A stretch of 64,000 nt of DNA from Mucilaginibacter sp. (GTDB lineage: Bacteria > Bacteroidota > Bacteroidia > Sphingobacteriales > Sphingobacteriaceae): positions 1-64,000 of the forward strand of contig NZ_JANYGQ010000013.1 in NCBI RefSeq assembly GCF_025359345.1. The letters are read 5' to 3'. A program made the position numbers and the translations under genes. This document shows, one piece after another, positions 1 through 7,386 of the stretch; the stretch's first letter is position 1, and each line of letters opens with the position of its first letter. The notes beneath the pieces are model-generated. The model was not told where the DNA came from. It made no database searches and saw only the letters and a list, made by a program, of their open reading frames with translations.

Positions 1-1
1 T

Positions 2-304
2 GCTTACCGCTCATATTGCGGTTTGTCTGCAACTTATGACCACGTAGCTATTAAGCACAAAGACGGCAATTACATCACTTTAGGTGACGACCATACAAAT
101 ACTATAGAGGGGTTTTGGTCATTGCTTAAACGCGGTATAATAGGCATCTATCACCAAGTAAGTCCAACCCATCTACACAGGTATTGCCATGAGTTCGGCT
201 ATCGCTACAATACCCGTATGATAACAGACCCTAACCGTTTTGTAAATACTTTCAAAAAAGCTGATAATATTCGTTTAACTTACAAACAATTAATAGCAAA
301 ATAA
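2..304 (+). CDS. IS1595-family (ISXO2-like) transposase, C-terminal part
   Basis: The reading frame is open to the left window edge, so only about the last 100 residues are present. The segment HTNTIEGFWSLLKRGI followed by HxYxHEFGYRYNTR is typical of the C-terminal part of the ISXO2-like DDE transposase domain of IS1595 elements, where the glutamate of the NxxE motif is the last catalytic acid. The earlier catalytic residues lie outside the window. The stop codon overlaps the start of a small ORF (TAATG). Whether the element is intact cannot be judged from here. The family call is from the recognisable motif and is fairly sure. Confidence 0.85.
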   Translation, partial: AYRSYCGLSATYDHVAIKHKDGNYITLGDDHTNTIEGFWSLLKRGIIGIYHQVSPTHLHRYCHEFGYRYNTRMITDPNRFVNTFKKADNIRLTYKQLIAK

Positions 305-441
305 TGGCAAAGGAAAAAGAGGAACAAATACCCAAACCTCGTGCTGAAAAGTACGAGGAAAAAGTAAAATTCGAGGGTAGCTTAGAGGATATGATTAAGA
401 TTGCCGTTAAACCTATTCATAAGAAAACTACTGCCAAGTAG
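304..441 (+). CDS. small charged protein overlapping the transposase stop
   Basis: This 45-residue ORF starts in a TAATG overlap with the transposase stop, which suggests translational coupling. It is very rich in Lys and Glu, with the stretch KFEGSLEDMIKIAVKP in the middle, and has no signal peptide or membrane segment. From memory, similar short proteins with an 'F-x-G-(S/T)-x-E-D' core occur near mobile elements in Bacteroidota, but this was not searched. It may be an accessory protein of the IS or simply a passenger. Function unknown. Confidence 0.55.
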   Translation: MAKEKEEQIPKPRAEKYEEKVKFEGSLEDMIKIAVKPIHKKTTAK

Positions 442-451
442 ATTATAGCAA

Positions 452-477
452 TTATACGGTGTTCCACCACTGTATAA
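452..477. repeat. 26-bp dyad, possible right end of the insertion sequence
   Basis: Arms TTATACGGTG and CACTGTATAA pair over 10 bp with one G-T wobble around a 6-nt centre. It lies 10 bp after the last ORF of the transposase unit, where an IS terminal repeat or terminator is expected. There is no T-run after it, so an IS end is more likely than a terminator. The other IS end is outside the window. Confidence 0.4.
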
Positions 478-496
478 TAACCCTTATTGATTGAGT

Positions 497-514
497 TTAC
501 CTACTCAAAGGTAA
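497..514. repeat. dyad copy 1 bracketing the 541-1510 gene pair
   Basis: TTACCT and AGGTAA arms surround ACTCAA. The same motif, one base shorter, recurs at 1600-1616. The lower strand reads TACCTTTG, which also matches the -7 promoter consensus. Confidence 0.5.
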
Positions 515-540
515 ATAATTATGCTCAAAAAAACAATGCT

Positions 541-1173
541 TTATTTCGTGAAAAACCAGTATATGCCAATTAAACTGGCTATGAACCCTATGATAACAAA
601 AACCCATTCTAAAACGGATTTTTTGGTTTTAGTGGTTTCGGTTTTGTTGTTTATTATTTGCTTGTCACGGCTCATATCCATGCTTAAATCAGATCCGTGA
701 ACATCGCCGCTTATATCATGCCCTATCCTTATGGAAATAGGTCTATTATCGCTATTTAAAAAGTTCTTCAATGACAGTCCGCTGTCATTAAATCGCCGCC
801 CATTTGACGTTAGAACTCTATAATATGGTGTGCTTCCAATCTCTATTATTCCATCTTGGGTCAACTCTGATTTAGCCATATTCATTGTATCGCCAGAGCC
901 ATCTAATTGCTTCTCACCATTTTTAAGTTGATTTATAATGTTGATTTTCCAATCATATACGTTTAATGGTACCGGATTGAAAAAATATGCATTATGTATA
1001 AAATCCTTTCCGTTGCTGTTGGTTATTGCAGTTCCTATTGGGCCAGAGATAGACATCAAATCCTTTTTTAAAAGGTAATCTTTCATGTACAGTTCTTCTT
1101 CTGTACTTGATTTTGATATGGCAATAAAATCTTGTTTTAAGTATTTTACAATCAGGTCTTGAGTAACTTCCAT
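541..1173 (-). CDS. unknown protein with C-terminal membrane anchor
   Basis: The protein has 210 residues and I do not recognise its family. The N-terminal ~165 residues look soluble. A Lys/Thr-rich linker (about 175-187) precedes one hydrophobic segment near the C-terminus (about 188-208, VLEWVFVIIGFIASLIGIYW), so it is probably tail-anchored with the bulk in the cytoplasm. There is no signal peptide. It starts 16 bp after the stop of the upstream 106-aa gene on the same strand, so the two are likely co-transcribed, divergently from the histidine kinase at 1716. Proximity to an IS end suggests an accessory region. No function is proposed. Confidence 0.6.
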   Translation of the reverse strand: MEVTQDLIVKYLKQDFIAISKSSTEEELYMKDYLLKKDLMSISGPIGTAITNSNGKDFIHNAYFFNPVPLNVYDWKINIINQLKNGEKQLDGSGDTMNMAKSELTQDGIIEIGSTPYYRVLTSNGRRFNDSGLSLKNFLNSDNRPISIRIGHDISGDVHGSDLSMDMSRDKQIINNKTETTKTKKSVLEWVFVIIGFIASLIGIYWFFTK

Positions 1174-1189
1174 TACATACGGTTTAGGA

Positions 1190-1510
1190 TTAAAGATATA
1201 CTATTTTTTTCTTTGTCCCATCTAATATATAGTTACCAAAAAAATAATTCCTGCGTCCGTTGCTGTTAAGCTGCCTGTCGTTCATATTGCCCCGCAGGTT
1301 ATTAATATCCGTCAGCGCACTTTGACGGTCTTCGGCCGATAGTGATTTAATATTCTTACCATTGATTGTGGTGTCACCGTTTTCAATTCGTATCTCCATA
1401 TCTTTCTGCGTTTTGTTTTGCGCAATCAATACAGGCGGCAGGGCAAGTATTGCCACTAAAGCCATCGAAAAAACAAATTCGAAGCCGGGTTTTTTTAAAA
1501 GATTTTTCAT
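1190..1510 (-). CDS. short exported or anchored protein, perhaps truncated
   Basis: The protein has 106 residues. A hydrophobic segment at about 12-30 (FVFSMALVAILALPPVLIA) ending in AQ looks like a signal peptide or N-terminal anchor. Next comes a segment reading DTTINGKNIKSLSAEDRQ and then a basic, Asn-rich tail. From memory, Sphingobacteriaceae encode longer exported proteins that begin this way and end in a sorting domain. This one may be a shortened relative, but no continuation was found in other frames downstream. It is first in a probable two-gene unit with the 210-aa protein. Function unknown. Confidence 0.6.
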   Translation of the reverse strand: MKNLLKKPGFEFVFSMALVAILALPPVLIAQNKTQKDMEIRIENGDTTINGKNIKSLSAEDRQSALTDINNLRGNMNDRQLNSNGRRNYFFGNYILDGTKKKIVYL

Positions 1511-1599
1511 TGTTGGGGTATGTTTATTTAAGTTAATTAACTTTAATGAGGATTTAAATATTATTTAACCTGCATTAATGTTACAGAGGCAAGGGTAAT

Positions 1600-1616
1600 T
1601 ACCTATCAAAGGTAAC
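1600..1616. repeat. dyad copy 2 bracketing the 541-1510 gene pair
   Basis: TTACCTATCAAAGGTAA is the same hyphenated palindrome as at 497-514, shorter by one base in the centre. It lies in the divergent region before the histidine kinase gene. Confidence 0.5.
1608..1615 (-). promoter_or_regulatory. -7 promoter element TACCTTTG for the 1510-541 pair
   Basis: The lower strand reads TACCTTTG, a match to the Bacteroidota -7 consensus TAnnTTTG, about 98 bp upstream of the 106-aa gene. No clear -33 TTTG at ideal spacing was seen. It lies inside the 1600-1616 dyad, so the dyad could also be an operator. Confidence 0.45.
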
Positions 1617-1715
1617 AAACAACTATATTTCAAGGCGTTAAAAGAGGGTTATTATTTGTTAAATTTTGTTAAAAGCAAAATTGGTGAGTTTATTTAAAAT
1701 ATTTTTGTTTTTACA

Positions 1716-3527
1716 ATGAAGAAAAGGAGTATCGCATTTATTATTGGCTTAATGAGCTTCGCGCTTTTGGGCGTAATAGTTATGCAACTTTATTTTCTGC
1801 GGCAATCGTACCAGTTACAGTCCGAATTGTTCGACCGTAACGTAAACGAGGCCCTCAATAATGTTGTAGCCAAAGTTACCCGGCACGATGCATTAAATTT
1901 CCTGAACGCCAGGGCCCGGCTTCGTCAAAAAGAACAAAATGCGCTGAAAAATAAGTATTTTAACGACAATGGCAATCTCGCCGACCTGGGCAAGGTAAAC
2001 ACAAAAAAGAAACTAACCAGCCGCGAAAAAAAACTTGCCATTTTACGCGATAGCCTTGGCAAACTGATACTCAGTAAAAAAATGGACGAGGAGTTCACCC
2101 GCCTTACCCAGGGAGGAAAGTTCGACCTTCAGTTCCGCTTTGAAGAGTTTACCGATGAGTTGGGCGTTACCCACCAGCGAATAACACCCGAATTTGTAAA
2201 GGTACCGTCAACCGGCCTTGTAAAAAGGAAACTGCATAAATATGATACCGTACGATACATCTACAGCGATCCGCAATTTGGCAAGCAGGTAATATCTGTA
2301 CCCCATATTAATGCAGACTGGGCACGCGAGCAGGACAGGAAATTGAAGGAAAAGCAGCTGACTGAGGTAAGAAAACTCCTGGAGAATGACTCGTTGGAAA
2401 ACACACCCCAGAATAATACAAAAACAACCGTAATTGCAAACCTGGCAGAAGAGTATGGCAAATATGGCGAACCTCTGAAATTTCGTCTCGACCCTTTTTG
2501 GATTGATACCTTACTTCGGTTCGAATTACACAACAAAGGGATTAACCTGCCGTTCAGCTACGAAGTTAGCCTCGCAAATAAAGATTCGCTTATTTTTTCG
2601 AAGGCCAACGATATATCCGGTGCCAAGCCATCGTTTGATGACGCGAATACTTACCAGACCCCCATATTCAGCAAGGACGTAATAAACGACCCTGGCTTGA
2701 TAAAACTGGTGTTTCCGCAGCGGAATGTGCTTTTGGTAAACAAGATGACGGCTTCGCTGGCAACTACCGGTGGCCTTTTATTGGTGTTGGTGCTATGTTT
2801 CGGCTATACCATTTTCAGCATACTTAAACAAAAAAAGGTATCTGAAATGAAAACCGATTTTATCAACAACATGACCCACGAATTTAAAACCCCGGTATCA
2901 ACTATAATGATTGCCAGCGAGGCTTTAAAGGACAATGAAATTGCGCAGGACAGAAGCCGGGTAGCACGCCTTGCAAATATTATTTACGAGGAAAATGAAC
3001 GCCTGGGAAGCCATATTGAACGCGTTTTAAATATTGCCCGGATTGAGAAAAACGACTTTAAGTTGGAGAAAAAACCAATTGATGTTAATGAGATGATTGC
3101 TGTGGTGGTTGATAGCATGGAACTTAAGCTGCAAAAAGCCAACGCTGTTACACACCTGCAATTGGATGCCGAAAGTGCCGTTATAAGCGCTGATGAACTG
3201 CATTTTTCGAACGTGATATATAATCTGATAGACAACGCTATAAAGTACAGCGTGGACAGCCCCGACATTACCATAAGCACCCTCAATAAAAATGGGCAGG
3301 TAGTTATTAAAGTGGCCGATAAGGGCGTTGGCATGAGCCGCGACCAGCAAACAAAAATATTTGAGCAGTTTTATCGCATACCAACAGGCAACCTGCACGA
3401 TGTTAAAGGTTTTGGCCTTGGCTTAAGCTACGTTAATACGGTGGTAAAACGTTTGAATGGCATTATCAGCGTTAAATCGGAAAAAGAAAAAGGTTCGGAA
3501 TTTGAATTGAAATTCCACGCGGCGTAG
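1716..3527 (+). CDS. sensor histidine kinase
   Basis: This 603-residue membrane kinase is the sensor of a two-component system. Membrane segments lie at about 7-26 and 346-370, enclosing a ~320-residue periplasmic domain of unknown ligand. The HisKA domain follows, with phospho-acceptor His388 in NMTHEFKTPVS. The ATPase domain has an N-box (NVIYNLIDNAIKYS, about residue 500), VADKGVGMS and GFGLGLSYV. No HAMP domain is evident between TM2 and HisKA. The OmpR-type regulator 180 bp downstream is the likely partner. The gap between them is filled by a repeat dyad, which is unusual for such pairs. Signal unknown. Confidence 0.93.
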   Translation: MKKRSIAFIIGLMSFALLGVIVMQLYFLRQSYQLQSELFDRNVNEALNNVVAKVTRHDALNFLNARARLRQKEQNALKNKYFNDNGNLADLGKVNTKKKLTSREKKLAILRDSLGKLILSKKMDEEFTRLTQGGKFDLQFRFEEFTDELGVTHQRITPEFVKVPSTGLVKRKLHKYDTVRYIYSDPQFGKQVISVPHINADWAREQDRKLKEKQLTEVRKLLENDSLENTPQNNTKTTVIANLAEEYGKYGEPLKFRLDPFWIDTLLRFELHNKGINLPFSYEVSLANKDSLIFSKANDISGAKPSFDDANTYQTPIFSKDVINDPGLIKLVFPQRNVLLVNKMTASLATTGGLLLVLVLCFGYTIFSILKQKKVSEMKTDFINNMTHEFKTPVSTIMIASEALKDNEIAQDRSRVARLANIIYEENERLGSHIERVLNIARIEKNDFKLEKKPIDVNEMIAVVVDSMELKLQKANAVTHLQLDAESAVISADELHFSNVIYNLIDNAIKYSVDSPDITISTLNKNGQVVIKVADKGVGMSRDQQTKIFEQFYRIPTGNLHDVKGFGLGLSYVNTVVKRLNGIISVKSEKEKGSEFELKFHAA

Positions 3528-3531
3528 GGTA

Positions 3532-3700
3532 ATGTCCGAAAAGTCGGTAACGACCAGAAAAAAGTCCGGAAGAAGCTGCAACCGGCATTAAAGAGCAGTT
3601 ATTAGTAACCTAAAAACAATCTTTCGGACTTTCGGTCTTCCCGGACTTTCCGACTAAAATAATCTTCGGACTTTTCGGACTTTACCGACTTTCCGGACTA
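3532..3700. repeat. GGACTTTCCGACTT word repeats in both orientations
   Basis: The left part (about 3534-3580) reads GTCCGAAAAGTCGG and AAAAAAGTCCGGAAG. The right part (about 3622-3699) repeats CGGACTTT and CCGACTTT five or more times in the opposite sense, so the gap can fold as a large hairpin between the kinase and regulator genes. The same words precede genes at 30594 and 35198. Confidence 0.7.
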
Positions 3701-3706
3701 CATAAC

Positions 3707-4399
3707 ATGAAAAAAATACTACTTGTTGAGGATGACCCGAATTTAGGCCTGCTGTTGCAGGATTACCTGCAGTTAAAAGGCAAGTTTGATGTTGTTTTAT
3801 GTAAAGACGGCGAAGAAGGTTTGCGAACTTTTACCAAACACACCTTCGACCTGCTGATACTTGATGTGATGATGCCCAAAAAGGATGGTTTTACGTTGGG
3901 CAAGGACATCCGGAAAATTAATGCCCATGTGCCTATAATTTTTGCTACTGCAAAAGGCATGATTGAAGACAAAACCATGGCCTTCAACTTAGGCGGCGAC
4001 GACTACATCACCAAGCCCTTCCGTATTGAAGAATTGTTGCTGCGCATAAACGCATTACTAAAACGCACCAGCAATTCCGAAAAACATGAAGAGGAAAAAC
4101 AAACCACCTTTAAGCTTGGCCGCTATACTTTTGACTACACTTCGCAACTAATATCCATTGGCGATACCCAGCAAAAACTATCCACCAAAGAAGCCGAGTT
4201 GTTGCGCCTCTTGTGCATCCGCAAAAACGAAGTACTTACCCGCGAAGAAGCATTGTTAAACATCTGGCACGACGACAACTATTTTAACGGCCGCAGTATG
4301 GATGTTTTTTTAAGTAAGATTAGGAAATATCTACGCGACGACCCATCGGTTGAGATAATTAACGTGCATGGGCGGGGGTATAAGTTACTGATAAATTAA
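3707..4399 (+). CDS. OmpR-family response regulator
   Basis: The protein has 230 residues. The receiver domain (about 1-120) shows the acidic pair D9/D10, phospho-acceptor D53 in LLILDVMMPK, a Thr in FATAKG and the conserved Lys in YITKPF. The C-terminal winged-helix DNA-binding domain (about 135-229) ends in DVFLSKIRKYLRDDPSVEI and HGRGYKL, as in OmpR/PhoB regulators. It is probably phosphorylated by the kinase encoded just upstream. It resembles RprY-type regulators of Bacteroidota, but targets cannot be read from the sequence. Confidence 0.93.
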   Translation: MKKILLVEDDPNLGLLLQDYLQLKGKFDVVLCKDGEEGLRTFTKHTFDLLILDVMMPKKDGFTLGKDIRKINAHVPIIFATAKGMIEDKTMAFNLGGDDYITKPFRIEELLLRINALLKRTSNSEKHEEEKQTTFKLGRYTFDYTSQLISIGDTQQKLSTKEAELLRLLCIRKNEVLTREEALLNIWHDDNYFNGRSMDVFLSKIRKYLRDDPSVEIINVHGRGYKLLIN

Positions 4400-4447
4400 A
4401 AGGTAGATACAAGAAATCAAGACACAAGAGTCAAGAAAAACGGTTCG

Positions 4448-4702
4448 TTAATCTTGGCTACATTGCTTTACTTTGGCGTCTTCCTCTGCGTTAATTTCAG
4501 CCTGGTTTCCCGCTCTAAAAGTTGTCCTGTCCAATCTGGGAGGGTTGTTTTCCGGATAATTATATGCTATGCTATTCAGATAATTTGCGATACGTAATCT
4601 TTCCTACCATGTTAATGATCTGGAATATTCAGCCTGCCTTTTAACGGCTTCGTCCGCAGTTTGTGCTTTAAACGCAGTCCGGTCCAAACAATACTCACTC
4701 AT
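4448..4702 (-). pseudogene. small conserved protein broken by one in-frame TAG
   Basis: Reading from the ATG at 4702 gives 85 codons in one frame with a single internal stop, TAG at 4606-4604, after codon 32. The frame around it reads SLTW-stop-ERLRIANYLNSIAYNYP and continues to a TAA at 4448. A CAG to TAG change would restore W-Q-E-R-L. From memory, short Sphingobacteriaceae proteins share a core like 'WQERLRIANYLNSVAYNYPxxNPPRLDRT', so this is very likely a recently inactivated copy. Function of the family is unknown to me. A shift to two separate peptides is possible but less likely. Confidence 0.75.
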
Positions 4703-4871
4703 ACGTCAAATATACTCCCAATTAATTACCACTTGTAACAACTTTGTTAACAGGCATTTTGAGTTTTGCAATTTTTAATAAATAAGTTTGTTTGCAACTG
4801 ACAACATTATTAACTGAACAATTGGGGCACGCAAACAACGCGCGCCCCAATTGGAAAACTATTAACTCTGT

Positions 4872-6431
4872 ATGAAAATAAATTTACTTTACACCTGCCT
4901 GCTTGTGGCAGCTACTGCGGGCACTGCATTTGCCCAGGACACGCCCGATCCGGCGATGGTTCAAAAAATCCGGGAAGAAGGCCTCAATCATTCAAAAGTG
5001 ATGGATATTGCTTTCCATTTAACCGACGTTTCAGGTCCGCGTTTATCAGGGTCCCCCGGCTTAAAACGTGCGCAGGATTGGGCCGTAAATGAATTAAAAA
5101 CCTGGGGCATGGCAAACGCCAAACGCGAAGCCTGGGGTAAATTCGGCAAAGGCTGGGAAGTGCAAAAAAACTATGTAGCCATGACAGTTCCGTACTATCA
5201 TGCGCTGATAGCAATCCCCAAAGCATGGACGCCGAGTACAAATGGCCTTATTAAAGGCGATGTGGTTTTGGTAAAAGCCGACACCACTACCGACCTTGAC
5301 AAATACAAAGGCACGCTGAAAGGTAAAATTGTAATATTTGACACCAAACCAGGTGTTGAGCGTACTTACAAAGCCGATGGAGTTCGGTATACCGACGAAG
5401 ACCTTGACAAAATGGCCACTGCCAAACCACAGGCCCCTGGTCAGCGCCGCGGCGGACCAAATGCAAACGCTGCTGCGTTTCAAAAAGCTCGCGCAATGCG
5501 TGCCGCCATTAACACATTTTTAATGGACGAAAATGTTGGCTTAATTTTAACCCAGGCCCGCGGCGCCGATGGCACAGTATTCACCACCAACGGAGCATCA
5601 TACGCCGATACAGCTAAGAAGGTATCGCCTGAACTTGAAACAAGCGGCGAAGATTTTCAGCGTATTTTACGACTGGTTAAGACCGGTATAAAAGTCAGCG
5701 TTGAGGCCGACATAAAAACCCAGTTTTTTACCGATGACTTGCAGGGCTATGACGTAGTTGGCGAAATACCAGGCACCGATCCTAAATTAAAAGAACAACT
5801 TGTTATGGTTGGCGGCCACCTCGACTCGTGGCATGCTGCAACCGGCGGTACTGATAACGCAGCCGGCAGCGCTGTGATGATGGAAGTGATGCGCATATTA
5901 AAAGCAGTTGAATTCAAACCACGCCGCACCATCCGCATAGCTTTGTGGAGCTCGGAAGAGCAGGGCTTATTCGGTTCGCGCGGGTATGTGCTTAACCATT
6001 TCGGCGATCCTAAAACTATGGAGCTAAAACCTGAGCAGGCAAAAGTTTCGGCTTACTATAACCTTGATAATGGCAGCGGTAAAATACGCGGTATTTATTT
6101 ACAGGGCGATTCGGTAGCGGGGCCAATATTTAAGGCATGGCTGGCTCCGTTTAAAGATCTTGGCGCTACAACCGTTACCATCAGCAATACAGGCAGCACC
6201 GACCACGTTTCATTTGACGCGGTAGGCATCCCCGGCTTTCAGTTTATACAAGACGCTTTGGATTATGGCTCGCGTACACACCACAGCAACCAGGATACTT
6301 ATGATAAGTTAAGCGAAGATGATTTAAAACAAGCAGCCACTATTGTAGCGTCTTTCGTCTACAATACCTCGCAGCGCGATGAAATGATTCCGCGCAAAGA
6401 GTTGCCAAAACCGCAGCCTGCCAGGAATTAA
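4872..6431 (+). CDS. M28-family zinc aminopeptidase/carboxypeptidase, exported
   Basis: This 519-residue secreted peptidase starts with a signal peptide cleaved near TAFA-QD (about residue 21). A PA-like insert lies at about 130-260. The M28 catalytic core follows with zinc ligands in GGHLDSW (H316), GTDNAAGS, the SSEEQG glutamate pair, YNLDNGSG and THHSNQDTYD. It likely trims peptides in the periplasm. The overall layout resembles carboxypeptidase Q-like enzymes, but substrate is not determined. It ends at a strong bidirectional terminator shared with the convergent toxin-antitoxin operon. Confidence 0.92.
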   Translation: MKINLLYTCLLVAATAGTAFAQDTPDPAMVQKIREEGLNHSKVMDIAFHLTDVSGPRLSGSPGLKRAQDWAVNELKTWGMANAKREAWGKFGKGWEVQKNYVAMTVPYYHALIAIPKAWTPSTNGLIKGDVVLVKADTTTDLDKYKGTLKGKIVIFDTKPGVERTYKADGVRYTDEDLDKMATAKPQAPGQRRGGPNANAAAFQKARAMRAAINTFLMDENVGLILTQARGADGTVFTTNGASYADTAKKVSPELETSGEDFQRILRLVKTGIKVSVEADIKTQFFTDDLQGYDVVGEIPGTDPKLKEQLVMVGGHLDSWHAATGGTDNAAGSAVMMEVMRILKAVEFKPRRTIRIALWSSEEQGLFGSRGYVLNHFGDPKTMELKPEQAKVSAYYNLDNGSGKIRGIYLQGDSVAGPIFKAWLAPFKDLGATTVTISNTGSTDHVSFDAVGIPGFQFIQDALDYGSRTHHSNQDTYDKLSEDDLKQAATIVASFVYNTSQRDEMIPRKELPKPQPARN

Positions 6432-6450
6432 TTTTAATACGAATTTTAAA

Positions 6451-6489
6451 GGGCCTGATGAAGTAACAATCTTCATCAGGCCCTTTTTT
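6451..6489. terminator. bidirectional intrinsic terminator
   Basis: A perfect 13-bp stem (GGGCCTGATGAAG with CTTCATCAGGCCC, loop TAACAAT) is followed by TTTTTTT on the plus strand. On the minus strand it is followed by a weaker T-rich tract. It sits between the convergent peptidase and RES genes and overlaps the last codon of the RES gene. Confidence 0.9.
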
Positions 6490-6826
6490 ATGCCTTTATC
6501 CTGCTATCAAATACAAAAGGCTGTCGATTAAAAATCTTTATCTCCCCGAAATCTTTATGTTTCGGGTTCAGCAGGTAGTTTACTTCTTCGCTTACTATTG
6601 ATGAGGGCACTTGCAATACCGCGGTATTATTTTCGCTTATCCATTTTTCTCCAATTCGCTGGGTAAGGCCTTTACCGCTGCGGTGAACCACATTTTCCAG
6701 ACAAGCCAGTGAGCGCGATGATGCAGTATAAATCATTTCCACATCATTAGGATTCCAGCGTGCTGCCCGGCCTGATGCTATTAGCTTATCTGCGTATTTA
6801 GCAAGTATGATGCGGTATACCAGCAT
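6488..6826 (-). CDS. RES-domain toxin with internal deletion
   Basis: RES toxins degrade NAD+ and pair with Xre/MbcA/ParS antitoxins. This 112-residue protein has the N-terminal RES signature (ASGRAARWN, MIYTASS, ACLENVVHRS) and the C-terminal part (VLQVPSSIV, NYLLNPKH, FDSRIKA). From family knowledge, relatives have about 150 residues. Here VVHRSGKGL runs directly into TQRIGEKW, so about 40 residues from the middle are missing without a frameshift. The Arg, Tyr, Glu and Ser thought to be catalytic remain. Activity is doubtful. The start is 7 bp after the antitoxin stop with AGGG before the ATG. Confidence 0.85.
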   Translation of the reverse strand: MLVYRIILAKYADKLIASGRAARWNPNDVEMIYTASSRSLACLENVVHRSGKGLTQRIGEKWISENNTAVLQVPSSIVSEEVNYLLNPKHKDFGEIKIFNRQPFVFDSRIKA

Positions 6827-6833
6827 ACCCTGT

Positions 6834-7322
6834 TTAGGCTAAATCACCAAACTCAATGCGGATGAGTTCTTCTTCGATGAGCTGTATGCCGGTAATGGTA
6901 TCCATCAGGGTAAATGGCAACTGGTTACCAAGCCCATAGGCAGGCGTATGCAGCCATTGATGAAAGCTATCCTCAGTGCCAAAAACCTCGGCTCCTTTAT
7001 CAAAAAGTGCGAATGATTTTAAAAGCTTTTCGCTAAGGGCGGCATCGAGCGTTAGCTCACGCGTTACGTGGTTTTGTATGGTTTTAACCGTAGTTTTAAA
7101 TGTTTCCTGGAACTCATCCTGGGTAAAGCCCGAAAGTGACAGAAAATCAAGGGCCGCTTTAGCATTCAGCCCTTTTTTTGACTGGGCAAGCAAGTTGATA
7201 TCATCAGTATAAGCATGCGGCCTTGTAATTACATAGGGTATTTCAAACTCGGCTACACTAAGGGTTTTGAGTGGCTCCGTTGGATACATTTTTGGCTTGT
7301 TGTTTTTTACTTTAGCTGCCAT
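6834..7322 (-). CDS. Xre/MbcA/ParS-type antitoxin
   Basis: The 162-residue protein ends in a DUF2384-like toxin-binding domain: ALFDKGAEVFGTEDSFHQWL, then GLGNQLPFTLMDTITGIQLIEEEL. The middle (about 55-95) contains an Xre-like helix-turn-helix region. It is first in a two-gene operon with the RES gene, the usual order for this family, and probably represses its own promoter through the twin repeat at 7347-7379. Since the toxin looks damaged, this antitoxin may now act only as a regulator or neutralise other RES toxins. Family assignment is fairly sure from gene order and C-terminal pattern. Confidence 0.88.
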   Translation of the reverse strand: MAAKVKNNKPKMYPTEPLKTLSVAEFEIPYVITRPHAYTDDINLLAQSKKGLNAKAALDFLSLSGFTQDEFQETFKTTVKTIQNHVTRELTLDAALSEKLLKSFALFDKGAEVFGTEDSFHQWLHTPAYGLGNQLPFTLMDTITGIQLIEEELIRIEFGDLA

Positions 7323-7339
7323 AATATTTGCTATCTACA

Positions 7340-7379
7340 CAAATATAGAAATTTTTCCTAAATAAAAAGAAATTTTTCC
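7340..7379 (-). promoter_or_regulatory. toxin-antitoxin promoter with twin operator repeat
   Basis: The lower strand has TATATTTG at 7347-7340, a perfect TAnnTTTG -7 element 18 bp before the antitoxin ATG. Two direct copies of AGAAATTTTTCC (plus-strand reading) lie at 7347-7358 and 7368-7379, 21 bp apart, or about two helical turns. The first abuts the -7 element. Each copy is nearly palindromic (GAAA/TTTC). This is the expected layout of an autorepressor site. Confidence 0.65.
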
Positions 7380-7386
7380 AGTTTAT

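Noticed and set aside
6451..6489. Attachment site or IS end
   Set aside because: Stem, loop and T-run fit an intrinsic terminator better.
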